This document shows, in pieces, positions 23,865 through 32,361 of a stretch of 46,976 nt of DNA. The translations under genes were made by a program, and so were the position numbers. The first letter of the stretch is position 1; each line of letters opens with the position of its first letter. The stretch spans positions 1 to 46,976 of the forward strand of contig CALWHE010000014.1 in assembly GCA_944380295.1 (NCBI GenBank), written 5' to 3'. The notes beneath the pieces are model-generated. The model ran no database searches, had not been told where the DNA came from, and worked only from the letters and a program-made list of their open reading frames with translations. Source of the DNA: an uncultured Christensenellaceae bacterium. GTDB taxonomy: Bacteria > Bacillota > Clostridia > Christensenellales > UBA3700.

Positions 23865-25257
23865 CATAAAAGACGTGCTCACGTCTGATTTTGCGCGCAG
23901 GATATATGCGCAGGTGAAAGATCTGCCCATAGTGGACTATCATTGCCACCTCTCTCCCAAGGAGATATATGAGGACAAGCCGTTTGAAAATATCGGACAG
24001 ATGTGGCTGGCGGGCGACCATTACAAGTGGCGGCTCATGCGCGCCTGCGGCATAGACGAGGAATACATAACCGGCGGCAGGAGCTGGAAGGAGAAGTATT
24101 CGGCATTCTGCAACGCCGTTTCCCGCTCGCCCGGCAATCCCATCTGGGACTGGACGGCGATGGAGCTGGAAAAGTTTTTCGGCGTGACCAAGCTGTTCGT
24201 GCCGGAAAACGCGGAAGAGATCTGGCAGGCGTGCAATAAAAAGATTAGGGAAGAAAAGCTCTCTCCCCGCAAAGCCATTGCCATGTGCAAGGTGGAATAC
24301 ATAGCCACCACGGACGATCCCTGCGACGACCTCAAATATCACAAGCTGCTCAAAGAAGAGGGATACAAAGTGAAGGTGGTCCCCTCTTTCCGCACGGACA
24401 ACATCGTAAACGTGGGCGCGCCGGGCTACGCGGAGTATGTGAAAAAGCTGGGCGCCGCGGCGGGCGTGGAGATAAACGGGTATTACGACTTTTTGGAAGC
24501 GATAAAGAAGAGGCTGGACTTCTTCTGCTCTATGGGCTGCAAGTTCAGCGACGTGGGCGTGGAAGGCTTCCCTTCCTTTACCAATCTCGAAAAGGAGTTC
24601 GAGAGCGAGCCTACCCCGCCTCCTACAAGAAGGGAGAGGGCGGAATACGTGTTTAAGCGCATACTCAAAGACGACGTCATATACGAAGAAGACGAGGACG
24701 TGCTGCGCGAAGATCTTTACGTGTTTTTGGCGGCGGAATACGCGGCGCGCGATATGGTGATGCAGCTGCATTTGTGCGTTACGCGCAACTCCAATTATGA
24801 AATGCTGGACAAGTGCGGCAGGGACGCGGGCTTTGACTGCGTGGGCGAAAACATCAAGATAAGCAGCCTCAGGCAGTTTTTGAACGAAGCCACCTGCGAC
24901 GGAGAGCCGTATACCATAATTTATTCGCTCAATCCCACGCTGTATTACGAACTCATCACGCTGTGCGGGGCGTTCCGCAACGTGGTGCCCGGCATAAGCT
25001 GGTGGTTCAACGACCACAGGCGCGGCATAACGGAGCTGCTTGCGGCGGCGGCGGAACTTTCCAGCCTGGATTCCCTCGTGGGCATGCTCACGGACAGCCG
25101 TTCTTTCCTGTCTTATCCGCGCCACGATTATTTCAGAAAGATATTGTGTGAGTTTTTGGCAAACGTCACCCCCGAGGCGGCGGAAAAATGCGCGGTGCAA
25201 GTCGCGCGCGATCTCAGTTACGGCAACGCCCGCAAACTGACGGAGGAGAAAAAATGA
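23845..25257 (+). CDS. uxaC: Glucuronate isomerase
   Basis: Converts D-glucuronate to D-fructuronate (and galacturonate to tagaturonate). This TIM-barrel protein of the amidohydrolase superfamily has 470 residues and the metal-binding HxH in IVDYHCHLSPKEIYEDKPF. It also shows GDHYKWRLMRACGI, PNPxxD-like EYIATTDDPCDDL, and the C-terminal GMLTDSRSFLSYPRHDYFRK typical of UxaC. The start is GTG 23845 with GGGAGG eight bases upstream, inside the end of kdgK. The stop overlaps uxuA by 4 nt. It is the entry enzyme of the pathway encoded by this operon. Confidence 0.95.
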   Translation: MAECNGNIKDVLTSDFARRIYAQVKDLPIVDYHCHLSPKEIYEDKPFENIGQMWLAGDHYKWRLMRACGIDEEYITGGRSWKEKYSAFCNAVSRSPGNPIWDWTAMELEKFFGVTKLFVPENAEEIWQACNKKIREEKLSPRKAIAMCKVEYIATTDDPCDDLKYHKLLKEEGYKVKVVPSFRTDNIVNVGAPGYAEYVKKLGAAAGVEINGYYDFLEAIKKRLDFFCSMGCKFSDVGVEGFPSFTNLEKEFESEPTPPPTRRERAEYVFKRILKDDVIYEEDEDVLREDLYVFLAAEYAARDMVMQLHLCVTRNSNYEMLDKCGRDAGFDCVGENIKISSLRQFLNEATCDGEPYTIIYSLNPTLYYELITLCGAFRNVVPGISWWFNDHRRGITELLAAAAELSSLDSLVGMLTDSRSFLSYPRHDYFRKILCEFLANVTPEAAEKCAVQVARDLSYGNARKLTEEKK

Positions 25258-26312
25258 ACATGCGCATGACCTTCAGGTGGTATGGCGACGACGATCCCGT
25301 AACGCTTGACAAAATAGAACAGATCCCCTGCATGGACGGCATAGTTTCCGCCGTTTACGACACGCCCGTGGGGCAGGTGTGGAGCGAGAGCAGCATCAAC
25401 GCCATCAAGCAAAAAGCCGCGGCGCACCACCTCAAATTCGAAGTGGTGGAGAGCGTGCCCGTGCACGAGGACATCAAGCTGGGCGCCAAGGGCGCGGACA
25501 AGCTGATAGACGTTTACAAGGAGAACATCGTGCGCCTGGGCAAGGCGGGCGTGAAGTGCGTGTGCTATAATTTCATGCCCGTGTTCGACTGGCTGCGCAG
25601 CGAGCTGAAAAAGCCGCTCCCCGACGGTTCCAATGCCCTGGCTTACGACCACAAAACGGTGCTTGGCATGAATCCGCTCACCTCAGAGCTTTCTCTGCCC
25701 GGCTGGGACAGCAGTTATACCAAAGAGGGCATGAAGGAGCTTTTGCACAAATACGAGAGCGTGGACGAAGAGGCGCTGTGGAAAAACCTGACCGTGTTTT
25801 TGCGCGAGGTGGTGCCGGTGGCGGAAGCCGCGGACGTCAAGCTCGCCATCCACCCGGACGATCCGCCGTGGAGCATGTTCGGTCTGCCCAGGATAGTGAC
25901 CAACAAGCAAAATCTCAGGCGTCTGCTGGACATCGTGGACAGCCCTTATAACGGACTTACGCTCTGCACGGGGTCTTTGGGCTCCGATCCGCACAACAGC
26001 CCCGCGGACATGCTCAAAACCTTTGCCGGACGCACGCCCTTTGTGCATTTGCGCAACATCAAGATCACGGGCGACCACTGCTTTGAAGAGAGCGGACACA
26101 TCAGCGCGAAAGGCTCGCTGGACATGTATGAGATAGTCCAAACGCTTTACGATACCGGCTTCGACGGCTGGGTGCGTCCCGACCACGGCAGAATGATCTG
26201 GGGCGAAACGGGCAGAGCGGGATACGGACTTTATGACCGCGCTTTGGGCGCGATGTATCTTTACGGGCTGGCGGAGGCTGTATCCGGCGGCTTTAAGAAG
26301 GAGGATAAATAA
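25254..26312 (+). CDS. uxuA: Mannonate dehydratase
   Basis: Dehydrates D-mannonate to 2-keto-3-deoxygluconate. It has 352 residues, the length of the Firmicutes-type enzyme. Motifs: MTFRWYGDDDPVTL at the N-terminus, LAIHPDDPPWSMFGLPRI, LTLCTGSLGSDPHN, FVHLRNIK, and GWVRPDHGRMIWGE near the C-terminus, which includes metal-binding His and Asp residues. ATG 25254 follows GGAGGAG and overlaps the uxaC stop (ATGA). Confidence 0.95.
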   Translation: MNMRMTFRWYGDDDPVTLDKIEQIPCMDGIVSAVYDTPVGQVWSESSINAIKQKAAAHHLKFEVVESVPVHEDIKLGAKGADKLIDVYKENIVRLGKAGVKCVCYNFMPVFDWLRSELKKPLPDGSNALAYDHKTVLGMNPLTSELSLPGWDSSYTKEGMKELLHKYESVDEEALWKNLTVFLREVVPVAEAADVKLAIHPDDPPWSMFGLPRIVTNKQNLRRLLDIVDSPYNGLTLCTGSLGSDPHNSPADMLKTFAGRTPFVHLRNIKITGDHCFEESGHISAKGSLDMYEIVQTLYDTGFDGWVRPDHGRMIWGETGRAGYGLYDRALGAMYLYGLAEAVSGGFKKEDK

Positions 26313-26313
26313 G

Positions 26314-27135
26314 ATGGAGTGGCAGAACAAAACCGTGGTCATCACGGGCGCGGGCGGCGTGCTGTGCAGCGAGATAGCCAAAGAATACGCGCAAATGGGC
26401 GCCAAGGTGGCGCTTTTGGACATCAACCTGAGCGCGGCGCAAAAGGCGGCGGAAGAGATAAACGCCGCGGGCGGCAAAGCCAAGGCTTACAAGGCGGACT
26501 GCCTGGATAAAAGCTCTTTGGAGCAGGCGCACAAGGCGGTGCTGGCGGATCTGGGCAAATGCGATCTGCTCATCAACGGCGCGGGCGGCAATTCGCCCAA
26601 AGGCACTGCCACCAAGGACGTGCACGCGGAGATGGGCGAGGGGGACACTTCCTTTTTCGACCTTGCCGCAGACGGCGTGGACTTTGTGTTCCGCCTCAAC
26701 TTTTTGTCCGCCTTCCTCACCACGCAGGTGTTTGCCGGCGACATGATAGGCAGGCAGGGCAACATCATCAATATCAGCAGCATGAACGCTTATCGTCCGC
26801 TCACGCGCATTCCCGCTTACAGCGGCGCCAAGGCGTCCATTTCCAACTTCACGCAGTGGCTGGCGGTGTATTTTGCCAAATCGGGCATTCGCGTGAACGC
26901 CATCGCGCCCGGATTTTTCGTCACCAATCAGAACAGAGGACTGCTGTTCGACAAGGACGGAGCGCCCACCGCGCGCACCAAAAAAATACTTGCCGGCACG
27001 CCCATGGGCAGATTCGGCGAGGCAAAGGAGATAATGGGCGCGCTCAGATGGCTGACTGATAACGAAAGCGCAAGCTTCGTCACCGGAATAGTGGTGCCGA
27101 TAGACGGCGGTTTTTCCGCCTATTCGGGAGTATAA
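26314..27135 (+). CDS. uxuB: D-mannonate oxidoreductase / fructuronate reductase, SDR type
   Basis: Short-chain dehydrogenase/reductase of 273 residues that by context reduces D-fructuronate to D-mannonate with NAD(P)H. The cofactor loop is VITGAGGVLCSEIA, NGAGGNSPKG follows strand 4, and the catalytic Ser and YxxxK are in ISSMNAY..PAYSGAKAS. The C-terminal GIVVPIDGGFSAYSGV is typical. It belongs to the SDR class of this enzyme, not the long-chain UxuB of E. coli. ATG 26314 has GGAGG upstream and starts just after uxuA. The adjacent uxaC and uxuA make the assignment firm although SDR substrate specificity cannot be read directly. Confidence 0.88.
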   Translation: MEWQNKTVVITGAGGVLCSEIAKEYAQMGAKVALLDINLSAAQKAAEEINAAGGKAKAYKADCLDKSSLEQAHKAVLADLGKCDLLINGAGGNSPKGTATKDVHAEMGEGDTSFFDLAADGVDFVFRLNFLSAFLTTQVFAGDMIGRQGNIINISSMNAYRPLTRIPAYSGAKASISNFTQWLAVYFAKSGIRVNAIAPGFFVTNQNRGLLFDKDGAPTARTKKILAGTPMGRFGEAKEIMGALRWLTDNESASFVTGIVVPIDGGFSAYSGV

Positions 27136-27158
27136 CATATCAAACGGGATGGAAAATC

Positions 27159-28448
27159 ATGCTTAAAGTAGCGGTCTTGGGGCTGGGAGCCCGCGGCAAA
27201 AATTACGGAACGCACCTTGCCAAAACAGACGGGGTGCAGATAGTGTCCGTCTGCGACAAGTATCAGGTCAAAATAGACAAAGTGAAAACCGCCTGGGGCG
27301 TGCCGGACAAGGCGTGCTTCACGGACGAAAAGGAGTTTTTCGCTCAGGGCAAAGTAGCCGATCTGATGGTCATCGCCACGCAGGACAGGGATCATTACGG
27401 ACACGCCATGCAGGCGCTCGATCTGGGATATAACCTGCTTTTGGAAAAGCCGGTCAGTCCGGAGATAGCCGAGTGCCTGGCGATAGAGAAAAAGGCGCGC
27501 GAAAAGGGCTTGAAGGTGCTGGTGTGCCATGTGCTGCGCTATGCGTCTTATTACCGCCGCATAAAAGAGCTGCTCGCTTCCGGCGTGCTGGGCGACATCA
27601 TGCTCATCAAGCATGACGAAAACATCGCCTACTGGCACTTCGCCCACAGCTATGTGCGCGGCAACTGGCGCAGAGAGGACGAAACTTCTCCCATGCTGCT
27701 TGCCAAATGCTGCCACGACCTCGACCTCTTGTTCTGGTTCACGGGCAGCAAGTGCAAGAGCGTTTCCTGCCTGGGCGGACTTTATCACTTCAACGCGGAA
27801 CACGCCCCCGAGGGCGCGGCGGACAACTGCTTTGACTGCAAATACAACAAGACGTGCATATACGACTGCCGTTACCAATATGTGGGCAGGAACAAAGGTC
27901 CCTTCAAGGGGATACACAAATTTTTGTGGGGAACATACGCCTTTTCCACTTCCCGCAAGAAAAAAGACATTTTGAACGCACTTCAAAACGATCCGCGCGG
28001 CAAGCTGTGGTCGCGCTGCGTTTACAAGTGCGACAACAACGTTGCCGACTTGCAGACCTTGCAGATGGAGATGGAAAACGGCACGCAGATAGTGATGACC
28101 GCCAACGCCTTTAACGAGCACGACCACCGTCACACGGAGATACGCGGCACCAAGGGCGAGCTTTACGCGGACGATATGGGCAGCGTGATCAAGCTGAAAT
28201 TGTTCGACAAATGCACCAAGAGGATAGTGGTGAACATCATCCCCGTCATCAAGGGGCATTACGGCGGCGACGAAGGCATCATCAAAGCCGCGGTGGGTCT
28301 TTTGAAGGGGCTGGACGACAAGGAAGGAAGATATACCTGGATAAAAGACACGGTGGAGAGCCACCGCATAGCCACGGCGGCGGAGCTGTCCCGCCACCAG
28401 GGCGGCAGAAGAGTGGATATGTCCGAAATACCGGATATACAAGAATAA
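27159..28448 (+). CDS. Gfo/Idh/MocA-family oxidoreductase with Cys cluster (1 of 3)
   Basis: NAD(P)-dependent sugar dehydrogenase family, 429 residues. The Rossmann loop is VLGLGARGKNYG (residues 6-17), and the EKP motif is at 96-98. A KCCHDLDLLFW segment at about residue 190 gives the conserved His/Asp of the active site. After it comes an insertion with a CxxC-like cluster, CFDCKYNKTCIYDCRYQY (about residues 229-246), which may hold a metal ion or structural zinc. The protein is longer than the usual 330-390 residues. It lies 23 nt after uxuB. The sugar oxidised or reduced is not known. It is not closely similar to the other two oxidoreductases of this locus. Confidence 0.85.
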   Translation: MLKVAVLGLGARGKNYGTHLAKTDGVQIVSVCDKYQVKIDKVKTAWGVPDKACFTDEKEFFAQGKVADLMVIATQDRDHYGHAMQALDLGYNLLLEKPVSPEIAECLAIEKKAREKGLKVLVCHVLRYASYYRRIKELLASGVLGDIMLIKHDENIAYWHFAHSYVRGNWRREDETSPMLLAKCCHDLDLLFWFTGSKCKSVSCLGGLYHFNAEHAPEGAADNCFDCKYNKTCIYDCRYQYVGRNKGPFKGIHKFLWGTYAFSTSRKKKDILNALQNDPRGKLWSRCVYKCDNNVADLQTLQMEMENGTQIVMTANAFNEHDHRHTEIRGTKGELYADDMGSVIKLKLFDKCTKRIVVNIIPVIKGHYGGDEGIIKAAVGLLKGLDDKEGRYTWIKDTVESHRIATAAELSRHQGGRRVDMSEIPDIQE

Positions 28449-28460
28449 AGGGGAAAGAGT

Positions 28461-29087
28461 ATGTTGATAACGGCACACGGCGGAGCGCACGGCACGGGCA
28501 GGAATTCGCGCCTTTACTTCGAGCGGATACCCGAGTATAAGTGCGATATCCTGGAAGTGGACATCAGGGGCAAGGGCGGCTTGCTCTATCTGAGCCATAT
28601 GCCCACGCTCTGCCCGCAAAAATGCCTCACGCTCGCGTTCGCCTTTGAAAAGGTGAAAGAGCACGGCTTGCAGATAAACTGCGACATGAAACGGCGCGGA
28701 CTGCTGGAAGACGTGCTGGCGCTCGCGCGCGAGATGGGGATAGAGGACAAGATACTCTTCACCGGCAACGTCATAGATGAAGAAGAGGTGAAAAAGCTCT
28801 CCGGCGGCAGAGTGTTTTTCAACAAGCTCAAAGGTCTGCCCTTCAAAGAGGGCAACGCCGCCGCCATCAAAAAGAGGCTGCTCGACGAGCGGTTTGCCGG
28901 CATAAACGCCAACAAGGCGTTTGTGAGCGACGCGTTTTTGCGCGAGTGCAGAGATGAAGGCATTGCCGTTTCTCTCTTCACACTGAATAACGAAAAAGAC
29001 GCAAAACGCTATGCGGGATCGGGGCTTTACAACCTCACCTGCAACAATCCCGCGCAAGTGCGGGCGGTTTATGAGGGTGTGAAATGA
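28461..29087 (+). CDS. Glycerophosphodiester phosphodiesterase-like protein
   Basis: A protein of 208 residues from the GDPD-like TIM-barrel superfamily. The metal/catalytic pattern is His6 (ITAHGG), Glu32-x-Asp34 (LEVDIR) and His46 (LYLSHMP), in the order and spacing of GDPDs; the usual HD at the second histidine is HM. It is shorter than typical GDPDs (about 240-250 residues) and has no signal peptide, so it is cytosolic. Its presence inside a uronate operon suggests a phosphodiester- or glycerol-decorated sugar as substrate, but that is inference. Its stop overlaps the next start (ATGA). Confidence 0.7.
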   Translation: MLITAHGGAHGTGRNSRLYFERIPEYKCDILEVDIRGKGGLLYLSHMPTLCPQKCLTLAFAFEKVKEHGLQINCDMKRRGLLEDVLALAREMGIEDKILFTGNVIDEEEVKKLSGGRVFFNKLKGLPFKEGNAAAIKKRLLDERFAGINANKAFVSDAFLRECRDEGIAVSLFTLNNEKDAKRYAGSGLYNLTCNNPAQVRAVYEGVK

Positions 29088-30217
29088 AAAACTTTGCGGT
29101 GATAGGCGTGGGAAGAATGGGCATGCGGCATGCGCTCAACCTGGCAAAAGGCAGGGTGGCGGGCGCGCGCCTTGCCTGCGTGTGCGACGTGAGCGAAAGC
29201 GCGCGCAAAAGCGCGCAAGCCAAAACGGGCGTCAAGGCATACGCCGACCATAAAGCGATGGCAGGGGCGGAAAAATTGGACGCCGTGGTCATCGCCACGC
29301 CCCATTATTCGCATGTGGAGATAGCGGAGTTTTTCCTGGAAAAGGGCGTTGCCGTGCTCACGGAAAAGCCCGTTTCCGTGAGCGTGGAATACGCGGAACG
29401 GCTGAATGAAGCGGCAAAGCGGAGCAAGGCGCTGTTCGGGATCATGTATAACCAGCGCACCAACCGCGTTTACGCGCACGTGCGCGAACTGGTGAAGAGC
29501 GGCGCGCTGGGCACGATACGCCGCGCCAACGTGACCGTCACGGACTGGTATCGCTCGCAGTTTTATTACGACATGGGTGGCTGGCGCGCCAGTTGGAGCG
29601 GAGAAGGCGGCGGCACGCTGATCAATCAATGCGTGCACCAGCTGGACGTGATGCAGTGGATATTGGGCATGCCGGAGCGCGTGAGCGCCGTCTGCCGCAC
29701 GGTGAACAGGAACATAGACACGGAAAACGACGTGTGCGCAAACTTTTATTACCAAGATTTCACCGCCGTGTTCACTGCCTCCGCGCACGAGGTGCCGGGC
29801 GTGAACATGATGGAGATAGCCGGCGACAAGGGACTGGTGCGCGCGGGCAAATTCAAGGCGGACATATATATCCTCGCAAAGGACGAGGCGCAGATAAATT
29901 CCCTCTCGCGCCGCGATTACGGCAATAAAGAGGACAAGAAGTATAAAAAATACACCGTGCGTTACGGACTTCTGCGCCTGATACGCGACGGGATATACGG
30001 GCAGCAGCTCAACATTCTGAGGGATTTTGCCCGCTGTCTGGAAAATGGCGGCGCGCTGCTGGCGCCGGGAGAAGAGGGCATAAACGGACTTGCGCTGATC
30101 AACGCCGTTTATTGCGCGAACTGGACAAAAAAAGAGGTGACTCTGCCGCTCGACGGCAAGGCATACACCGCCATGCTCAAAGAGCATGCGGCGCAGGAAA
30201 AGGAGAAAGGGAGGTAA
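29084..30217 (+). CDS. Gfo/Idh/MocA-family oxidoreductase (2 of 3)
   Basis: A protein of 377 residues with Rossmann loop VIGVGRMGMRHA and EKP at residues 94-96. The active-site region reads YNQRTN, then DWYRSQFYYDMGGWRASW, GEGGGTLINQCVHQLDVMQW. It is a clear paralogue of oxidoreductase 3 (31157-32344), which repeats the YNQRTN, WYRSQ.YYD.GGWR and GEGGG.LINQ..HQLD blocks. Two related dehydrogenases flanking a TIM-barrel gene suggests oxidation and later reduction of the same sugar position. The substrate is unknown. It is coupled to the GDPD-like gene by ATGA. Confidence 0.87.
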   Translation: MKNFAVIGVGRMGMRHALNLAKGRVAGARLACVCDVSESARKSAQAKTGVKAYADHKAMAGAEKLDAVVIATPHYSHVEIAEFFLEKGVAVLTEKPVSVSVEYAERLNEAAKRSKALFGIMYNQRTNRVYAHVRELVKSGALGTIRRANVTVTDWYRSQFYYDMGGWRASWSGEGGGTLINQCVHQLDVMQWILGMPERVSAVCRTVNRNIDTENDVCANFYYQDFTAVFTASAHEVPGVNMMEIAGDKGLVRAGKFKADIYILAKDEAQINSLSRRDYGNKEDKKYKKYTVRYGLLRLIRDGIYGQQLNILRDFARCLENGGALLAPGEEGINGLALINAVYCANWTKKEVTLPLDGKAYTAMLKEHAAQEKEKGR

Positions 30218-30222
30218 AAATC

Positions 30223-31164
30223 ATGGTCAAGATCTCCGGATTTTACGACGAGGTATCGTCCGATCTGGAAACCCAGTGCAAACTGGTGAAGGAACTGGGT
30301 GAAACATATATGTGCCCGCGCGTGGTGAACGGCAAGAACATCGCCAATTACACCGCGGAAGAGTTTGAAAAGCAGGTAAAGCCCACGCTGGACAAATACG
30401 GGGTGAAGTTTTCTTCCATCGGTTCGCCCATCGGCAAGATCCGCTGGGACGATGACGACGCTTACGACGGACAGCTGAAAAAGCTGGAAGAGCTGGTGAA
30501 GATATGCAAGATAATGGATTGCAAGTTTATCCGCATCTTCTCCTTCCGCCTGAAAAAGGACGAATACGAAAAGGCTTATCCCACCGTGGTGGAAAAGCTG
30601 AAAGGCTTTTTGGCAAAGGTCAAGGGCACGGACATCGTGCTGCTGCACGAAAACGAAAAGCGCATTTACGGCGACGAACCCAACCGCTGCGTCAAACTTT
30701 ATAAGGAGATATCCGATCCGCAGTTCAAGCTGTGTTATGACGCGTCCAATTATATCCAGTGCGGATACGACGCCTGGGAGAGTTATAACATCGTCAAGGA
30801 ATATTGCGTTTATTACCACATCAAAGATTGCAGCAAATATCGCGTGGAAGTGCCGGTGGGCATGGGTGAGGGCAATTATAAAAAGCTGCTCAAAGACCTG
30901 GTGGCTGACCGCGGTTACGACGGCTTTATGACCTTGGAACCGCACACGGGCAAGTATGCCGACCACAAGGTGCTCTTCCAGTGCCTGTGCTGGATAACCT
31001 GGGCGATCCCTTATATCTCCAAGTGGCATAAGGTTTTCCGCCTGATAGACAAGAACAAGGGCATGAAGAGGTTTGAAACGGTAGACCGCAAGACCATGTT
31101 CCTGTGGCAGTATAACGGACTTAAAAAATTACTCGAAGAAGCGGGGGTAGACATCAATGGATAA
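30223..31164 (+). CDS. Sugar phosphate isomerase/epimerase-like TIM-barrel protein
   Basis: Xylose-isomerase-like/AP-endonuclease-2 fold of 313 residues. The metal ligands expected for the fold can be placed as Glu in LLHENEK, Asp in LCYDASN, His in YYHIKDC and Glu in MTLEPHTG. ATG 30223 is chosen because GGGAGG lies just upstream and the family starts at VKISGFYDEV; earlier starts would lie inside the preceding gene. Members act as epimerases, isomerases, lyases or hydratases on sugars and inositols, and this family includes the lyases of 3-keto-glycoside pathways. Sitting between two paralogous dehydrogenases, it may act on a keto-sugar intermediate. Its stop overlaps the next gene by 8 nt. 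Confidence 0.82.
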   Translation: MVKISGFYDEVSSDLETQCKLVKELGETYMCPRVVNGKNIANYTAEEFEKQVKPTLDKYGVKFSSIGSPIGKIRWDDDDAYDGQLKKLEELVKICKIMDCKFIRIFSFRLKKDEYEKAYPTVVEKLKGFLAKVKGTDIVLLHENEKRIYGDEPNRCVKLYKEISDPQFKLCYDASNYIQCGYDAWESYNIVKEYCVYYHIKDCSKYRVEVPVGMGEGNYKKLLKDLVADRGYDGFMTLEPHTGKYADHKVLFQCLCWITWAIPYISKWHKVFRLIDKNKGMKRFETVDRKTMFLWQYNGLKKLLEEAGVDING

Positions 31165-32344
31165 GGTGAGATACGGAATTGTCGGCATAGGAAAGCAGGG
31201 CGGCGGTTACGCCGCGAGCCTTGCCAAGGGCAAGGATAAAAACGCCGTGCTGACGGCGGTGTGCGACGTGGATAAGGTCAAACTGGTCAACGCCGCGCGC
31301 GACTGGGGCGTGAAGACGTTTGAAAATTACGAGGACATGCTCAAAAGCGGTGAGATAGACGCGGTCATCATCGATACGCCGCACTATCTGCACCCGGTGA
31401 TAGGCATAGCCGCGCTCGAAGCGGGACTGCACGTGCTCTCGGACAAGCCCATCGGCGTTTATACCAAGGCGGTGAGGGAGCTGAACGAGTGCGCCGCGCG
31501 CCACCCCAAGCAGGTGTTCGGCGTGCTTTATAACCAGCGCACGAACAGCGCTTACCGCAAAGCCAAGGAGATCATGGAGAGCGGCAGGCTGGGAGAGCTG
31601 AAACGCATCGTGTGGATCATAACCAACTGGTATCGCTCGCAGGCTTATTACGACCAGGGCGGCTGGCGCGGCACCTGGGGCGGCGAAGGCGGCGGCGTGC
31701 TGATCAACCAGGATCCCCATCAGCTGGATCTGTTCACTTGGCTGGCGGGCAGACCCGTCAAAAGGGTGTGGAGCACCGCGGAAACGGTGGGCAGAGCGAT
31801 CAACGTGGAAAACGACGTCACCGCTTATTGCGAATTCGAAGGCGGCGCGTCCGGCGTGTTCATCACCTCCACGCACGAATTCCCCGGCACCAACAGATTG
31901 GAGATCTCCGGCGATAAGGGCAAGATAGTCATCAGCGGCGGCGGCATCAAAAAACTGGAATTTTTTGAAAGCGAAATGTCCGAGCCGGAATTTTCCGCAC
32001 GCTGCGCCAAGGAGCGCGAGGCGGGCATAAAGCGCGACTGGACCACCTTTAAGATGAAGACGAAAAAGCAGGTCTACAAGCAGCCGCTTTCAGAAGTCAT
32101 CACCAATGCCGGCGTGGGTCAGCAGATGAAGATAATCAGGAATTTCACTCTTAGGGTGCTTGGCAAATGCGATAAGCTGATCGCGCCCGGGCAGGAAGGC
32201 ATTGTGGGACTGACTTTTTCCAACGCCATCCACCTCTCCGGCTGGACGGGTGAAGCGGTCACGATGCCCATAGACGAAGACAAGTATTACGCGGAGCTGC
32301 AAAAGCGCATAGAAGAAGAAAAAGTCTCCGGCGTGAAGAAATAA
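31157..32344 (+). CDS. Gfo/Idh/MocA-family oxidoreductase (3 of 3)
   Basis: A protein of 395 residues with Rossmann loop IVGIGKQGGGYA. The usual EKP is DKP here (SDKP, residues 95-98), so the catalytic lysine is kept. Downstream blocks YNQRTN, NWYRSQAYYDQGGWRGTW and GEGGGVLINQDPHQLDLFTW match oxidoreductase 2, showing a duplication. A C-terminal stretch (about residues 275-320) differs from its paralogue and is rich in Lys/Glu. It is followed after 17 nt by the glycosidase gene. The substrate is unknown. Confidence 0.87.
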   Translation: MDKVRYGIVGIGKQGGGYAASLAKGKDKNAVLTAVCDVDKVKLVNAARDWGVKTFENYEDMLKSGEIDAVIIDTPHYLHPVIGIAALEAGLHVLSDKPIGVYTKAVRELNECAARHPKQVFGVLYNQRTNSAYRKAKEIMESGRLGELKRIVWIITNWYRSQAYYDQGGWRGTWGGEGGGVLINQDPHQLDLFTWLAGRPVKRVWSTAETVGRAINVENDVTAYCEFEGGASGVFITSTHEFPGTNRLEISGDKGKIVISGGGIKKLEFFESEMSEPEFSARCAKEREAGIKRDWTTFKMKTKKQVYKQPLSEVITNAGVGQQMKIIRNFTLRVLGKCDKLIAPGQEGIVGLTFSNAIHLSGWTGEAVTMPIDEDKYYAELQKRIEEEKVSGVKK

Positions 32345-32361
32345 AAAGAAAGGGGAGCAAT

